DNA of 64,000 nucleotides from DASZUK01 sp963844575 (GCA_963844575.1 CAWJOU010000005.1:1860001-1924000); one strand, 5' to 3'; numbered from the stretch's first letter, positions 27,984 through 36,578 are shown. A program made the numbers and translations. The notes: generated from the letters alone by a model not told the origin.

Positions 27984-28011
27984 CGGCTTACGGGAGGGTC
28001 CGGACGACGCC

Positions 28012-28017
28012 TAGTCT
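28012..28017 (+). promoter_or_regulatory. Predicted -10 box of nadD (leaderless)
   Basis: TAGTCT ends 7 bases before the nadD ATG, with no Shine-Dalgarno. The same hexamer has the same spacing before ribF. Confidence 0.5.
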
Positions 28018-28024
28018 CTCCGGG

Positions 28025-28639
28025 ATGCCGGAGCGGCCGCAGCGGATCGGCATTTTCGGCGGCACCTTCGACCCGCCCCACGCCGGCCACCTGGCGGCGA
28101 CCGTCGCCTGCCGGGACGCCCTCGATCTCGACCGCCTGCTCCTCGTCGTCGCCAACGACCCGTGGCAGAAGGCCCCGAGGCGGCGGGTCAGCCCGGCCGA
28201 GGACCGGCTGGCCCTGGCCCGGGCGGCCGCCGACGGCGTGCCCGGGATCGAGGTCAGCCGCACCGAGATCGACCGAGGCGGGCCGAGCTACACCGTCGAA
28301 ACCGTCGAGGCCCTCCGCCGGGAGGCCGAAGAGGCCGGCCGGCCGGCCCCCGACGTCTTCCTGATCGTCGGCGCCGACCTGGTCGAGTCGCTGCCGACGT
28401 GGGAGCGGGTCGACGACCTCCGCCGGCTCGTCACCCTGGTCATCGTCTCGCGGCCCCGCAGCCCCCGGCGCCCGGACCCCGACGGCTGGCGGGTCGCCCA
28501 CGTCGAGGGCGGCGGCGTCGACGTTTCCAGTTCGGACGTCCGCGCCCTTCTCAGCGCCGGTCAGCCGGTCGACCGTCTCGTCCCCGAGGCCGTTATCCAT
28601 TGCATTCGCCGTAGAGATATGTACGCTGTCGGGAGATGA
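28025..28639 (+). CDS. nadD: Nicotinate-nucleotide adenylyltransferase
   Basis: Adenylates nicotinate mononucleotide in NAD synthesis. The 204-residue product has the nucleotidyltransferase motif GIFGGTFDPPHAGHL, the NDPWQK region and the C-terminal ISSTxxR-like SSSDVRALLSAG. The ATG at 28025 is the family start; the longer frame upstream is shadow. The next gene overlaps its stop as ATGA. Confidence 0.96.
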   Translation: MPERPQRIGIFGGTFDPPHAGHLAATVACRDALDLDRLLLVVANDPWQKAPRRRVSPAEDRLALARAAADGVPGIEVSRTEIDRGGPSYTVETVEALRREAEEAGRPAPDVFLIVGADLVESLPTWERVDDLRRLVTLVIVSRPRSPRRPDPDGWRVAHVEGGGVDVSSSDVRALLSAGQPVDRLVPEAVIHCIRRRDMYAVGR

Positions 28640-29058
28640 CCGTCTCGAGCGTCGACACCGCCGAGCTTCCGAGAGTGGCCGCCGTGCCGGTCGTCGCTCC
28701 TCCCGCACCGGCGTTCGACCGACCGCCGACCGCCGTGGTCGACCTGCCGGTGCTCGATCTGCCCTCGATCGTCGACTTTCCGGCGCCGGTCGCCGACGTC
28801 CCGGTGGCGGACGTCTCGGTGGTCGACGTCCCGGTGGCGGACATCCCGGTGGCCAGCCTGGCCGACCCGGTGGTCATCAGCCCAGCCGTTCCGGCGGTGG
28901 CCGTCCCGGTCGATTCGCCGGCTCCGCTCGACCGGCTGGCGCTGCGGGCGGAGCGCCGCCAGCAGCGCCGCCAGCGCCGCCTCTACGCCGGCCTCGGCCT
29001 CTCCGTCATGGCGTCCACGCTGGCCGCCACCATCGTCGTCCTGGACGTGGTCCGTTGA
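28636..29058 (+). CDS. Small protein with VPVADV-type repeats and a C-terminal membrane helix
   Basis: Not recognised. The 140-residue product has a repetitive hydrophobic/acidic region (VADVPVADVSVVDVPVADIPVA, roughly residues 50-75), a basic patch (RAERRQQRRQRR) and one C-terminal membrane segment (GLGLSVMASTLAATIVVLDVV), so it looks tail-anchored with the N-terminus inside. It overlaps nadD as ATGA and precedes rsfS by 7 bases, a slot often occupied by a LytR-type gene in other actinobacteria. Codon use and the tight operon position support it being a real gene. Confidence 0.7.
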   Translation: MTVSSVDTAELPRVAAVPVVAPPAPAFDRPPTAVVDLPVLDLPSIVDFPAPVADVPVADVSVVDVPVADIPVASLADPVVISPAVPAVAVPVDSPAPLDRLALRAERRQQRRQRRLYAGLGLSVMASTLAATIVVLDVVR

Positions 29059-29065
29059 GGGGTCG

Positions 29066-29479
29066 ATGAACGTTCCGGCCGGAACGGTCCAGCCAGCGGC
29101 GGGCGAGGGCGGACCGATCGACTTGCCGGACGTTCCGCAGGCCGCCTTCGTGGCCGCCGCCGCGGCCGACGAGAAGCTCGGCCAGGACACCGTCCTCTTG
29201 TCGATGGCCGAGCTGCTCGGCGTCGTCGACGCGTTCGTCGTCACGAGCGGCCGCAACGTCCGCCAGGTCCGCACCCTCGTCGAGGAGATCGAGCGGAAGG
29301 TCAAGGAGGACGGGGGACCGTCGCCGGCCAGCGTCGAGGGCCTGCGGGACGCCGGGTGGGTCCTGATGGACTACGGCGACTTCGTCGTCCACGTCTTCTT
29401 GGACGAGGTCCGCTACTTCTACGACCTCGAGCACCTCTGGTCGGGCGCCCCCCGCGTCCGCTGGCAAGCGGCCAATTAA
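29066..29479 (+). CDS. rsfS: Ribosomal silencing factor RsfS
   Basis: Binds L14 and blocks 50S-30S joining in starvation. The 137-residue product has the family core AAADEKLGQDTVLLSM, DAFVVTSGRNVRQV and GWVLMDYGDFVVHVFLDEVRYFYDLEHLW. An extra 25-residue N-terminus precedes the core. The nadD-rsfS linkage is widely conserved. Confidence 0.95.
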   Translation: MNVPAGTVQPAAGEGGPIDLPDVPQAAFVAAAAADEKLGQDTVLLSMAELLGVVDAFVVTSGRNVRQVRTLVEEIERKVKEDGGPSPASVEGLRDAGWVLMDYGDFVVHVFLDEVRYFYDLEHLWSGAPRVRWQAAN

Positions 29480-29480
29480 T

Positions 29481-29526
29481 CAGCCGCTGGCCGGCGGCCA
29501 ATTGAACCAGCCGCTGGCCGGCGGCC
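29481..29526. repeat. 19-bp direct repeat with dyad after rsfS
   Basis: CAGCCGCTGGCCGGCGGCC occurs at 29481-29499 and 29508-29526, in a unit of about 27 bases; a partial copy (GCGGCCAATTAAT) includes the rsfS stop codon. Each copy contains GGCCGGC dyads that could fold, so the array may act as a terminator between the converging rsfS and lipoprotein genes. Confidence 0.8.
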
Positions 29527-29549
29527 GGCTGACCGACCGGCCGGGCTGA

Positions 29550-30281
29550 TCAGCCTGGGGCGGTCGTCGGGGTCGGCCCAGTCGTGGTCGGTGCCGCCGT
29601 GCTCGCGAGGGGTGGGGTGGTCGTCGGGGTGGTCGTGGTCGACGGCGCGTTCTGGTGTGTGAGGGACAGGTAGTCGCTCACCCGGACCACGCCGGTCTGC
29701 TGGGCGCCGGTGTCGGAGGGGACCTGGAGGGGCACACCGTCGAGCTCGAACTGGACGCCGACTGTCAGGCGCCCGAGGTCTCTGGCCACGGTGTAGACGA
29801 CCTGGGCAACGGCGAGGATCAACGAGCTGCCGGAGATCTCACCGAACGCCTGGTTGAAGTCGACCGTCGCGACGCCGTCGGCGTACGACGAGTGGAGCAG
29901 GCGGACGTCGTTGGTGATCGCGGTCCCCGTGCCCTGCTCGGCTTCGAGCGGCGTCGGGCCCTTCAAGAGGACCCGCAGCACGGTTGTCAGCGTCGCCGTC
30001 GACGGCCCGACGTTGCGTTGGGCCGGTGTCAGGTACTGCTGGCTGGCGTCGACGAAGTAGACGGTGATCGGCGCGGTGCCCGGTGTCGACGTCGTCGACG
30101 TCGTCGTCGGGATCGTCGGGTCGAGCAGCTGGAACGGCACCTGGTCCCTCGGCAGCGCCTTCGGGCCGCCGCTCGTCGGCACGCCGCAACCGACGGCCAG
30201 CAAGGCCACGCCGGCCAGGACGGCGACGGCGGTCCGCCGGACGGTACGGCGGTCTCGCGGTCTCGCGGCCCGGCGGCTCAT
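29550..30281 (-). CDS. Short LpqB-like lipoprotein with a GerMN domain
   Basis: Surface lipoprotein predicted to modulate the adjacent MtrB-like kinase, as LpqB does. The 243-residue product has a signal peptide ending in the lipobox LLAVGC, a GerMN domain (ITVYFVDASQQYLTPAQR to VDFNQAFGEISG to VGVQFELDG) and a Pro/Thr-rich tail. Start is the ATG at 30281 overlapping the kinase stop (ATGA); the codons upstream of it are excluded. LpqB proteins usually run to more than 500 residues with a C-terminal propeller, which is missing here. Several threonines use ACA. Confidence 0.82.
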   Translation of the reverse strand: MSRRAARPRDRRTVRRTAVAVLAGVALLAVGCGVPTSGGPKALPRDQVPFQLLDPTIPTTTSTTSTPGTAPITVYFVDASQQYLTPAQRNVGPSTATLTTVLRVLLKGPTPLEAEQGTGTAITNDVRLLHSSYADGVATVDFNQAFGEISGSSLILAVAQVVYTVARDLGRLTVGVQFELDGVPLQVPSDTGAQQTGVVRVSDYLSLTHQNAPSTTTTPTTTPPLASTAAPTTTGPTPTTAPG

Positions 30282-31864
30282 GACCACTCCGTCTCGTCCT
30301 CGACGGGCAGCTCGACGGTGAAGCGGGCGCCGCCGCCGTCGGCCTCGTCGGCCCAGACGGTGCCGCCGTTCAGCCGGACGTGCTCGGCGACGAGGGCCAG
30401 CCCGAGGCCGGTGCCGGTGCCGGCGCCGCGCTGGCCGGCGGCCTGGCCGCGGTAGAAGCGCTCGAAGACGCGGGCGCGCTCGGTCGGGGCGAGGCCGGTG
30501 CCGCGATCCTCGACGGAGACGTGGATCGTCGCCCGCCCGTCGGCCCGCACCGGCCCGGGCTCGGCCCGGACCTCGGTGGCGCCGCCGCCGTAGAGGGCGG
30601 CGTTCTCGAGCAGGTTGGCCATCACGCGCTCGAAACGGCGCTTGTCGACGGTCAGCCAGGCGTCGGCGACCGCCGGGTCGATGGTGACGTCCGGCGCGGG
30701 CACGTCACCGGGCAGGGCTCGGACGTTGGCGGCGACGGACCGGCGGACGAGCTCGCCGGCGGTGACCTCCTCGAGGGCGACGTCGGCCGACCCGGTGTCG
30801 GAGCGGGAGATCTCGAGCAGGTCGCCGACCATCCGCTGGAACCGCCGCAGGTCGGCGCCGAGCAGGACGAGGGCCCGCTGGGCGGTCGGCGGCAGCTCGT
30901 CGGCTCGGGACTCGAGCACGTCGAGGGAGGCGGCCAGCGTCGTCAGCGGGGAGCGCAGCTCGTGGCTGACGTCGGACGTGAACCGGGCCTCCCGCTCGAT
31001 CCGCTCCTGGAGCTGGTCGACCATCAGGTTGAACGAGCTGGTCAGGCCGGCGAGGTCCGGGTCGGCGGTGTCGGCGGCGAGCCGGGTGTCGAGCCGGCCG
31101 CCGGCGATGGCGACCGCGGCCCTCGAGACGCCGGTCAGCGGTCGCAGTGACCGGCTGGACGCCCAGGCGCCGATGACTGCGCCGAGCACGGTCGTGATCA
31201 ACCCGCCGGCGAAGAGCGCGAGCGCGAGGACGTGGAGCGTGCTGTCGAGGTCGCTGACGTTGAAGACCTCGAAGTACTCGGCCTTGACGGACGGGATCGG
31301 GATACCGACCGCGATCTCGGGGCTGCCGTCGAGGACGAAACTCTGGGTGGCGGGCGTGCCGGAGAGCACGAGGGCCCGCAGTTCGACGGGCACCGAGTTG
31401 TGCCCGACGAGCGAGCTCCGGGCGTACCATGTGCCGCCGACGTGGAGGACCGAATACGAGCCGGTCGTCCCGGTGTCGGCGCCGACCAGCAGCTGCTCGT
31501 ACTGCTCGTGGTTGGCGAGCAGGTTTGTCCGGATGTACTGCGCGTTGACGTACGCCTGGTGCAGCGACGCGTTCTGGCGTTCGCTGACCAAGAAGTGCCG
31601 GGCGGTGAAGAACGACAGACCGCCCATGCTGACCGACAGCAAGAGCGCGCCGAGAGCGAACATGACCGTCACCCGGGCGCGGAGGCCCAGGCGGGTCCAG
31701 AGCCGGTTGCGGAGCCAGCGGCGACGGCGGCCCGGGGACCGGGCGACCGACGACGGCTGGCCGGTCGCCGAGGTTTCGACGGTCAGCGAAGGCTGGGCGG
31801 CCGGCGGCAATTGGGCGGCCGGCGGTGTGGCGGGGGGCGCGGCGTCCTTCGGCGCCTCGGCCAT
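30278..31864 (-). CDS. mtrB: MtrB-like sensor histidine kinase
   Basis: Membrane sensor kinase of the MtrAB type, linked in actinobacteria to cell-wall and division control. The 528-residue product has two membrane helices (about 66-87 and 213-234) flanking an extracytoplasmic domain, a HAMP segment, the HisKA motif SDVSHELRSPLTTL (phospho-His), the N box NLLENAALYG and ATP-lid motifs DRGTGLAP and GTGLGLALV. Its ATG lies one base after the regulator stop. ACA threonine codons appear in the extracytoplasmic domain (YIRTNLL, GGTWYAR) and not in the HAMP/kinase stretch checked. Confidence 0.9.
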   Translation of the reverse strand: MAEAPKDAAPPATPPAAQLPPAAQPSLTVETSATGQPSSVARSPGRRRRWLRNRLWTRLGLRARVTVMFALGALLLSVSMGGLSFFTARHFLVSERQNASLHQAYVNAQYIRTNLLANHEQYEQLLVGADTGTTGSYSVLHVGGTWYARSSLVGHNSVPVELRALVLSGTPATQSFVLDGSPEIAVGIPIPSVKAEYFEVFNVSDLDSTLHVLALALFAGGLITTVLGAVIGAWASSRSLRPLTGVSRAAVAIAGGRLDTRLAADTADPDLAGLTSSFNLMVDQLQERIEREARFTSDVSHELRSPLTTLAASLDVLESRADELPPTAQRALVLLGADLRRFQRMVGDLLEISRSDTGSADVALEEVTAGELVRRSVAANVRALPGDVPAPDVTIDPAVADAWLTVDKRRFERVMANLLENAALYGGGATEVRAEPGPVRADGRATIHVSVEDRGTGLAPTERARVFERFYRGQAAGQRGAGTGTGLGLALVAEHVRLNGGTVWADEADGGGARFTVELPVEDETEWS

Positions 31865-31865
31865 C

Positions 31866-32549
31866 TCAGGGAACCAGCTTGTAGCCCATCCCGCGGACGG
31901 TGAGGATGTGGCGGGGGAGGGCCGGGTCGGGCTCGACCTTCGTCCGCAGCCGGCGGATGTGCACGTCCACCAGCCGGCCGTCCCCGAAGTAGTCGTAGCC
32001 CCAGACCCGGTCGAGGAGCTGCTCGCGACTGAGGACCTTGTTCGGGTTGGCCGCCAGCTCGCAGAGGAGCCGGAACTCGGTCCGGGTGCAGTGGACCTCC
32101 GTACCGTCGCGGTGCCGGAGGACGCCCTGCTCGGGTACGAGCTCGAGGTCGCCGAAGGTCAACACCGTCGGCTCGTCGTCGGCCGGCCGAGCCCGCCGGA
32201 GCAGCGCCCGGATGCGGGCGCCGAGCTCCTTGGCGACGAACGGCTTCGTCACGTAGTCGTCCGCGCCGGCCTCGAGCCCGGCGACGACGTCGTGGGTATC
32301 GGTGCGGGCGGTCACGATGATGATCGGGACGGCGCTCTGGCGCCGCAGCGCCCGGCAGCACTCGAAGCCGTCCATGCCGGGCAGCATGAGGTCGATGAGG
32401 GCGACGTCCGGCGACTGGGCGGCGAAGTGGTCGAGCGCGTCCTCGCCGCTGACCGCCTCGTCGACTTCGTAGCCCTCACCCTCCAGGGCCAGTCGCATCG
32501 ACGACCGGATGCGCTCGTCGTCCTCGACTACCAGGATGCGGCTGCTCAT
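31866..32549 (-). CDS. mtrA: MtrA-like OmpR-family response regulator
   Basis: DNA-binding output partner of the following kinase. The 227-residue product has a receiver domain (ILVVEDDERIR, phospho-Asp in LIDLMLPGMDG, VTART, KPF) and a C-terminal winged helix ending RRLRTKVEPDP and VRGMGYKLV. The ATG at 32549 begins the receiver exactly; the upstream open frame belongs to a shadow. Order regulator-kinase-lipoprotein is that of mtrA-mtrB-lpqB. Confidence 0.92.
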   Translation of the reverse strand: MSSRILVVEDDERIRSSMRLALEGEGYEVDEAVSGEDALDHFAAQSPDVALIDLMLPGMDGFECCRALRRQSAVPIIIVTARTDTHDVVAGLEAGADDYVTKPFVAKELGARIRALLRRARPADDEPTVLTFGDLELVPEQGVLRHRDGTEVHCTRTEFRLLCELAANPNKVLSREQLLDRVWGYDYFGDGRLVDVHIRRLRTKVEPDPALPRHILTVRGMGYKLVP

Positions 32550-32629
32550 CGGGCCCCACCCCCTCCGCCTGCGTCCATCTGGTGCTCCCCAACGCTCACC
32601 TCTGGCCTCCCCCGCCCCGGCGGCCCCCC

Positions 32630-34315
32630 TCAGCTCCGCCAGATCTGCGTCGGCCAGATCGATCCGGCGATCATGCCATAGGCCTTGGCCCCAGTCGGCG
32701 TCGTCGGGTTGTTGAAGTTCTGGACGGTCGGGTTGGCGACGACCGCCCAGACCGCCCGGTCGCCCCACAGGTACGGCAGATCCTGGGCGAAGTACTCGTT
32801 GACCTTCCGGTACGCGGCGACCCGGGCCTGGGCTGTCGTGCTCGTCCGTCCGACCTGGAGGGCGGCCTCGATCCGCGGGTCGTCGTTGCGGGCCATGTTG
32901 ATCGACAGGCCGTTGGCGTTCGACGTCGTCGTGCTCCAGTAGATGTAGTTGAGGTCGGGGTTGACCGCGCCGAACTGCCGCCACTCGAACGCCTCGAACT
33001 TGCCTGTCAACGCGTCGTCGATCAGCTCGTTCTGCTCGACGACGCTCGTCGTGACCTCGAACCCGACGCTCTCGTAGCGCTCGCGCAGGTATGTCGCGGA
33101 GCGGACGGTCGCCGGGTCTGTGATCGAGCCGAGGGTGAACGACACCGGCTTCCCGGTCCGGCGCTGGACCTTGGCCAGCAGCGCCTTCGCCCCCGCGGGG
33201 TCGTACTTGGGCAGGGAGGTCGGCGAGTAGTACGGCGTGCCCGGCACGAACAGTCCGGTCGAGACCGGGTTGACGTTGATGTCGATGATCGACGCGTACG
33301 CCGACGCGCTGACCGCCTTGGCCGCGGCCAGCCGGACTGTCTGGTCGTCGAACGGCGGCTTCGACAGGTTGAGCATGACGAAGTTCATGTCCGGCTCGCC
33401 GACGACCGGGCCGCTGTCGTCGACGTACGCCCACTGTCGCTTGCCGCGATAGGCGACGATGACCTGTGGCGTGTCGGTGATCATCATGTCGATCGTCCCG
33501 CTCTCGAGCGCCTCCGAACGGGTGTTGGCGTTCGGGATCGGCTTGTACGTGATGCGGTCCAGGTATGGCAGGCCCTGGCGCCAGTAGTGCTGGTTGGCGA
33601 CCGCCGTGAAGTGTGTGTTCGGGATCCACTGATCGAACGTGAACGGCCCGGTGCCGATCGGGTGGTCGGTGCCGTTTGTCCCGGCGGCGATCATCGCCGG
33701 GGCCATCACGTAGGCGAGCTGCCCGCCGACCCCGCCGGCCAGGTAGAACGGGAAGGGGACCCATGGCTGCTCGAGGTTGACCGTGACGCCGAGCGGCCCG
33801 GACTGGACGATTGTCTCGACGATCGGCTGGAGGACGAGGCCGGAGAGCAGCGAGTGGTAGTGCGCCTCGAGGTTCGAGAGCAGCGCGGCCCCGTCGCACG
33901 GCGTGCCGTCGTGGAAGACGACTGTCGGCCGCAGCGTCACCGTCCAGGACGTGTACGACGCGTTCGGCACGATCGACTGGGCCAGGTACGGCGCGACGTT
34001 CCCGCTCGTCGTGATGATGGCCAGCGGGTCGAAGACCGTCCGGGCGTACATCACGCCGACGCTGTCGAAGCGGGCCGTCGCCGGGTTGAACCCCTGCTCC
34101 TCAGCTGTCGTCCCGAAGATCACCGACCCGCCCCGCTTCGGCTTGGCCGCCGAGACGCCGTTGCGGCCCGGCCCGTTCGTCACTGCGGCGGCCATCCCGT
34201 CGGAAAATGGCCCGTCCATGAACAGGAGGTCGCCGGCCGCGGTCGCGCCGATGAAACCGGCGGCCACCGCGGCGGAGTGGGCCAGGAACGATCGGCGGTC
34301 CATCGGTCGAGCCAT
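32630..34315 (-). CDS. ABC transporter substrate-binding protein, family 5, Tat-exported
   Basis: Peptide/nickel-type (DppA/OppA-like) binding protein. The 561-residue product starts at the ATG at 34315, which has a strong GGAAGGGGGAG Shine-Dalgarno 6 bases upstream, giving MARPMDRRSFLAHSAAVAAGF, a twin-arginine signal. Family features include FNPATARFDSVGVMYARTVFDPL, the LRPTVVFHDGTP signature and GTGPFTFDQW. No permease or ATPase genes are adjacent, so it is an orphan or a sensor partner. It lies 80 bases upstream of the response regulator on the same strand, which may link ligand sensing to that system (inference). ACA threonine codons are common. Confidence 0.88.
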   Translation of the reverse strand: MARPMDRRSFLAHSAAVAAGFIGATAAGDLLFMDGPFSDGMAAAVTNGPGRNGVSAAKPKRGGSVIFGTTAEEQGFNPATARFDSVGVMYARTVFDPLAIITTSGNVAPYLAQSIVPNASYTSWTVTLRPTVVFHDGTPCDGAALLSNLEAHYHSLLSGLVLQPIVETIVQSGPLGVTVNLEQPWVPFPFYLAGGVGGQLAYVMAPAMIAAGTNGTDHPIGTGPFTFDQWIPNTHFTAVANQHYWRQGLPYLDRITYKPIPNANTRSEALESGTIDMMITDTPQVIVAYRGKRQWAYVDDSGPVVGEPDMNFVMLNLSKPPFDDQTVRLAAAKAVSASAYASIIDINVNPVSTGLFVPGTPYYSPTSLPKYDPAGAKALLAKVQRRTGKPVSFTLGSITDPATVRSATYLRERYESVGFEVTTSVVEQNELIDDALTGKFEAFEWRQFGAVNPDLNYIYWSTTTSNANGLSINMARNDDPRIEAALQVGRTSTTAQARVAAYRKVNEYFAQDLPYLWGDRAVWAVVANPTVQNFNNPTTPTGAKAYGMIAGSIWPTQIWRS

Positions 34316-34354
34316 GTTCTGCTCCCCCTTCCGACCGGTCACCCCTCGTCGGTC

Positions 34355-34360
34355 ACGTTA
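34355..34360 (-). promoter_or_regulatory. Possible -10 box of the substrate-binding protein gene
   Basis: On the minus strand TAACGT lies about 40 bases before the ATG, leaving room for the strong Shine-Dalgarno; this gene therefore looks leadered, unlike many neighbours. Confidence 0.35.
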
Positions 34361-34429
34361 CCGTGCAGTAGCTCCCGATAGATGGCAGTGCCGGCCCTCC
34401 GGTGCACCGGTCGACGGGAGCGCCGCCGG

Positions 34430-34435
34430 TACCGT
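34430..34435 (+). promoter_or_regulatory. Predicted -10 box of xerC (leaderless)
   Basis: TACCGT ends 6 bases before the GTG start at 34442; no Shine-Dalgarno is visible. Confidence 0.4.
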
Positions 34436-34441
34436 GGATGC

Positions 34442-35344
34442 GTGACCGTCGACGACGATCCGTGGCGAGTGGACGGGTTTGGCCGCTGGCTGGCCACACG
34501 GTCGTCGGCGACCGCCAAGGCGTACCGGTCGGACGTCGCGGCGTTCGTCGACTGGGCCACCCGAGCCGACTGTGCCGGACCGGCCGGCGTCGAACGGCTG
34601 CTGCTCCGGCGCTATCTCGCCTACCTCGGGACCCGCCGGTACGCCCGGTCGAGCATCGCCCGGAAGGCCGCCGCGCTCCGGGCCTACTTCCGCTGGTGCC
34701 GCCAGACCGGCCTCGTCGACGCGGACCCGGCCCAGCGGCTCTCGGCGCCGTCCGGGCGCGGCCGGTTGCCGCAGGTGCTCAGCCCACCGGACGTCGACCG
34801 CCTGCTCGATGCCGCCCGCCCGACCGACCCCGACGATCCGTTGGCCGCCGCGGTCGCCCTCCGCGACGACGCGGTCCTCGAGCTGCTCTACGCGGCCGGC
34901 CTGCGCGTCGCCGAGCTCTGCGGCCTCGACCGGACCGGCGTCGATCTGGTCGGGCGGACGGTGACCGTCGTCGGCAAGGGGGACAAGGAACGCCGCGTCC
35001 CGGTGCACGAGCGCTGCGCGGCGGCGCTCGCCCGCTGGCTCGACGAGGGCCGCGACCGCCTCGTCCAGCCGCCGACGCCGCCGGCGGCCGTCTTCTTGAA
35101 CCGGCGCGGCAGCCGGCTCGGCCAGCGCGACGTCCGGCGGCTCCTCGACGCCCGCTCACCGGTGCCGACCCACCCGCACGCGCTCCGCCACACGTTCGCC
35201 ACCCACCTGCTCGACGGTGGCGCCGACCTGCGCGTCGTCCAGGAGCTGCTCGGCCATGCCAGCCTGCAGACGACGCAGGTGTACACCCACGTCAGCAAGG
35301 AACGGCTGCTCGGCGTCTACGGCGCCACCCACCCCCGGGCCTGA
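34442..35344 (+). CDS. xerC: Tyrosine recombinase XerC-like
   Basis: Site-specific recombinase resolving chromosome dimers. The 300-residue product has an N-terminal SAM-like core-binding domain and the catalytic set: Arg in AAGLRVAELCGL, Lys in GKGDKERRVP, HALRHTFATHLL, LLGHASLQTTQVYTHV with the nucleophile Tyr. The GTG start excludes an upstream shadow. Location just before rpsB matches other actinobacteria, so this is the chromosomal recombinase, not a phage integrase. Confidence 0.93.
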   Translation: MTVDDDPWRVDGFGRWLATRSSATAKAYRSDVAAFVDWATRADCAGPAGVERLLLRRYLAYLGTRRYARSSIARKAAALRAYFRWCRQTGLVDADPAQRLSAPSGRGRLPQVLSPPDVDRLLDAARPTDPDDPLAAAVALRDDAVLELLYAAGLRVAELCGLDRTGVDLVGRTVTVVGKGDKERRVPVHERCAAALARWLDEGRDRLVQPPTPPAAVFLNRRGSRLGQRDVRRLLDARSPVPTHPHALRHTFATHLLDGGADLRVVQELLGHASLQTTQVYTHVSKERLLGVYGATHPRA

Positions 35345-35404
35345 CCGTCCGGCCCGCCGACGGGCGCCGCCGCGCCGACGGTGGCCGGTAGCGGGGGGAC
35401 CGAC

Positions 35405-35410
35405 TATCCT
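35405..35410 (+). promoter_or_regulatory. Possible -10 box of the rpsB operon
   Basis: TATCCT lies about 120 bases before rpsB. The resulting leader contains the palindrome CCCCGTACGGGG (35479-35490), which might fold near the ribosome-binding region. No good -35 is seen. Confidence 0.3.
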
Positions 35411-35529
35411 CTTGGTGCCCCGCCGTCCGGCGCGGGCGAACACCGAGACACCACGCACCCGAGCGCGTTCCACGGTCGCCCCGTACGGGGTGCTGCGCCC
35501 GGGGAGGTACAACCGACAGGAGACACAGT

Positions 35530-36573
35530 ATGGCCGTCGTCACGATGCGGCAGTTGCTGGGAGCCGGAGTGCACTTCGGCCACCAGACCCGCCGATGGAA
35601 CCCGAAGATGCGTAGGTACATCCTCGGCGAGCGCAACGGGATCTATCTGATCGACCTGCGCAAGACGCTCGACGGCATCGACGGTGCCTACGGCTACGTC
35701 CGTGACCTCGTCGCCGGCGGCGGCAACATCCTCTTCGTCGGGACGAAGAAGCAGACGCAGGGCCCGGTGGCCGACTACGCGGGCGCCTGCGGGATGCCGT
35801 ACGTCAACCAGCGCTGGCTCGGCGGCATGCTCACGAACTTCGCCACCGTCTCCGGCCGCGTCAAGCGGATGCAGGAGCTCCGGGCCATGCAGGCCGCCGG
35901 CGACTTCGACGCCATGCCGAAGAAGGAAGCCCTCCGGCACGTGCGCGAGCTCGAGAAGCTCAGCCGGAACCTCGGCGGGATCAGCGGCCTCGACCGGCTC
36001 CCCGAGGCCATCTTCGTCATCGACACGAAGAAGGAGCACATCGCGGTCACCGAGGCCAACAAGCTCGGCTTGCCCGTCGTCGCCGTCGTCGACACGAACT
36101 GCGACCCCGACGTCATCGACTACGTGATCCCCGGTAACGACGACGCCATCCGCTCCGGCACCCTCATGTGCCGGGTCATCGCCGACGCCGTCGTCGAGGG
36201 TCGGTGGGTGGCGTCCCACCGCCCGGCCCCGAAGGCCGCCGCCCCCGCACCACCCGCTGCGCCCGCCCCACCCCGGCCGCCGGCCCGGGCCACCGTCGAC
36301 GCGTCCGTCCCCAAGGGTGCGGTCGAAGCCGCGACCGCCGAGGCCGCGGCGGCCGAGGCCGCGACGTCAGCACCGGCCCCCAGCCCGGCTCCGGCTGCCC
36401 CGACGTCCGCCCCCGCTCCGGCTCCGGCCGCTCCGGCTGCACCGGCCCCTGAAGCCGCCGCCCCCGCGCCGGCTCCCGAGAGCGCCGCCGTTCCGGCCCC
36501 GGCCCCCGCGGCCGAGGCACCGGCTCCGGCCGACGAGCCGGGCGAACCGGTTCCCGCCACCACGGAGGCCTGA
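35530..36573 (+). CDS. rpsB: 30S ribosomal protein S2 with long Ala/Pro C-terminal tail
   Basis: Small-subunit protein. The 347-residue product has a standard S2 core in residues 1-235 (LLGAGVHFGHQTRRWNPKM, RWLGGMLTNF, PGNDDAIRS) followed by about 110 residues made almost only of Ala, Pro, Glu and Thr (blocks such as APAPAPAAPAAPAPEA). Typical bacterial S2 is about 230-300 residues. AGGAGA precedes the ATG. The gene heads rpsB-tsf-pyrH-frr. Confidence 0.96.
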   Translation: MAVVTMRQLLGAGVHFGHQTRRWNPKMRRYILGERNGIYLIDLRKTLDGIDGAYGYVRDLVAGGGNILFVGTKKQTQGPVADYAGACGMPYVNQRWLGGMLTNFATVSGRVKRMQELRAMQAAGDFDAMPKKEALRHVRELEKLSRNLGGISGLDRLPEAIFVIDTKKEHIAVTEANKLGLPVVAVVDTNCDPDVIDYVIPGNDDAIRSGTLMCRVIADAVVEGRWVASHRPAPKAAAPAPPAAPAPPRPPARATVDASVPKGAVEAATAEAAAAEAATSAPAPSPAPAAPTSAPAPAPAAPAAPAPEAAAPAPAPESAAVPAPAPAAEAPAPADEPGEPVPATTEA

Positions 36574-36578
36574 GCGAC

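Noticed and set aside
34442..35344. Integrase of a mobile element
   Set aside because: Chromosomal xerC context next to rpsB, no attachment repeats or phage genes nearby.
34402..35391. Arg/Pro-rich plus-strand frame overlapping xerC
   Set aside because: Shifted-frame shadow; the catalytic recombinase residues are in the xerC frame.
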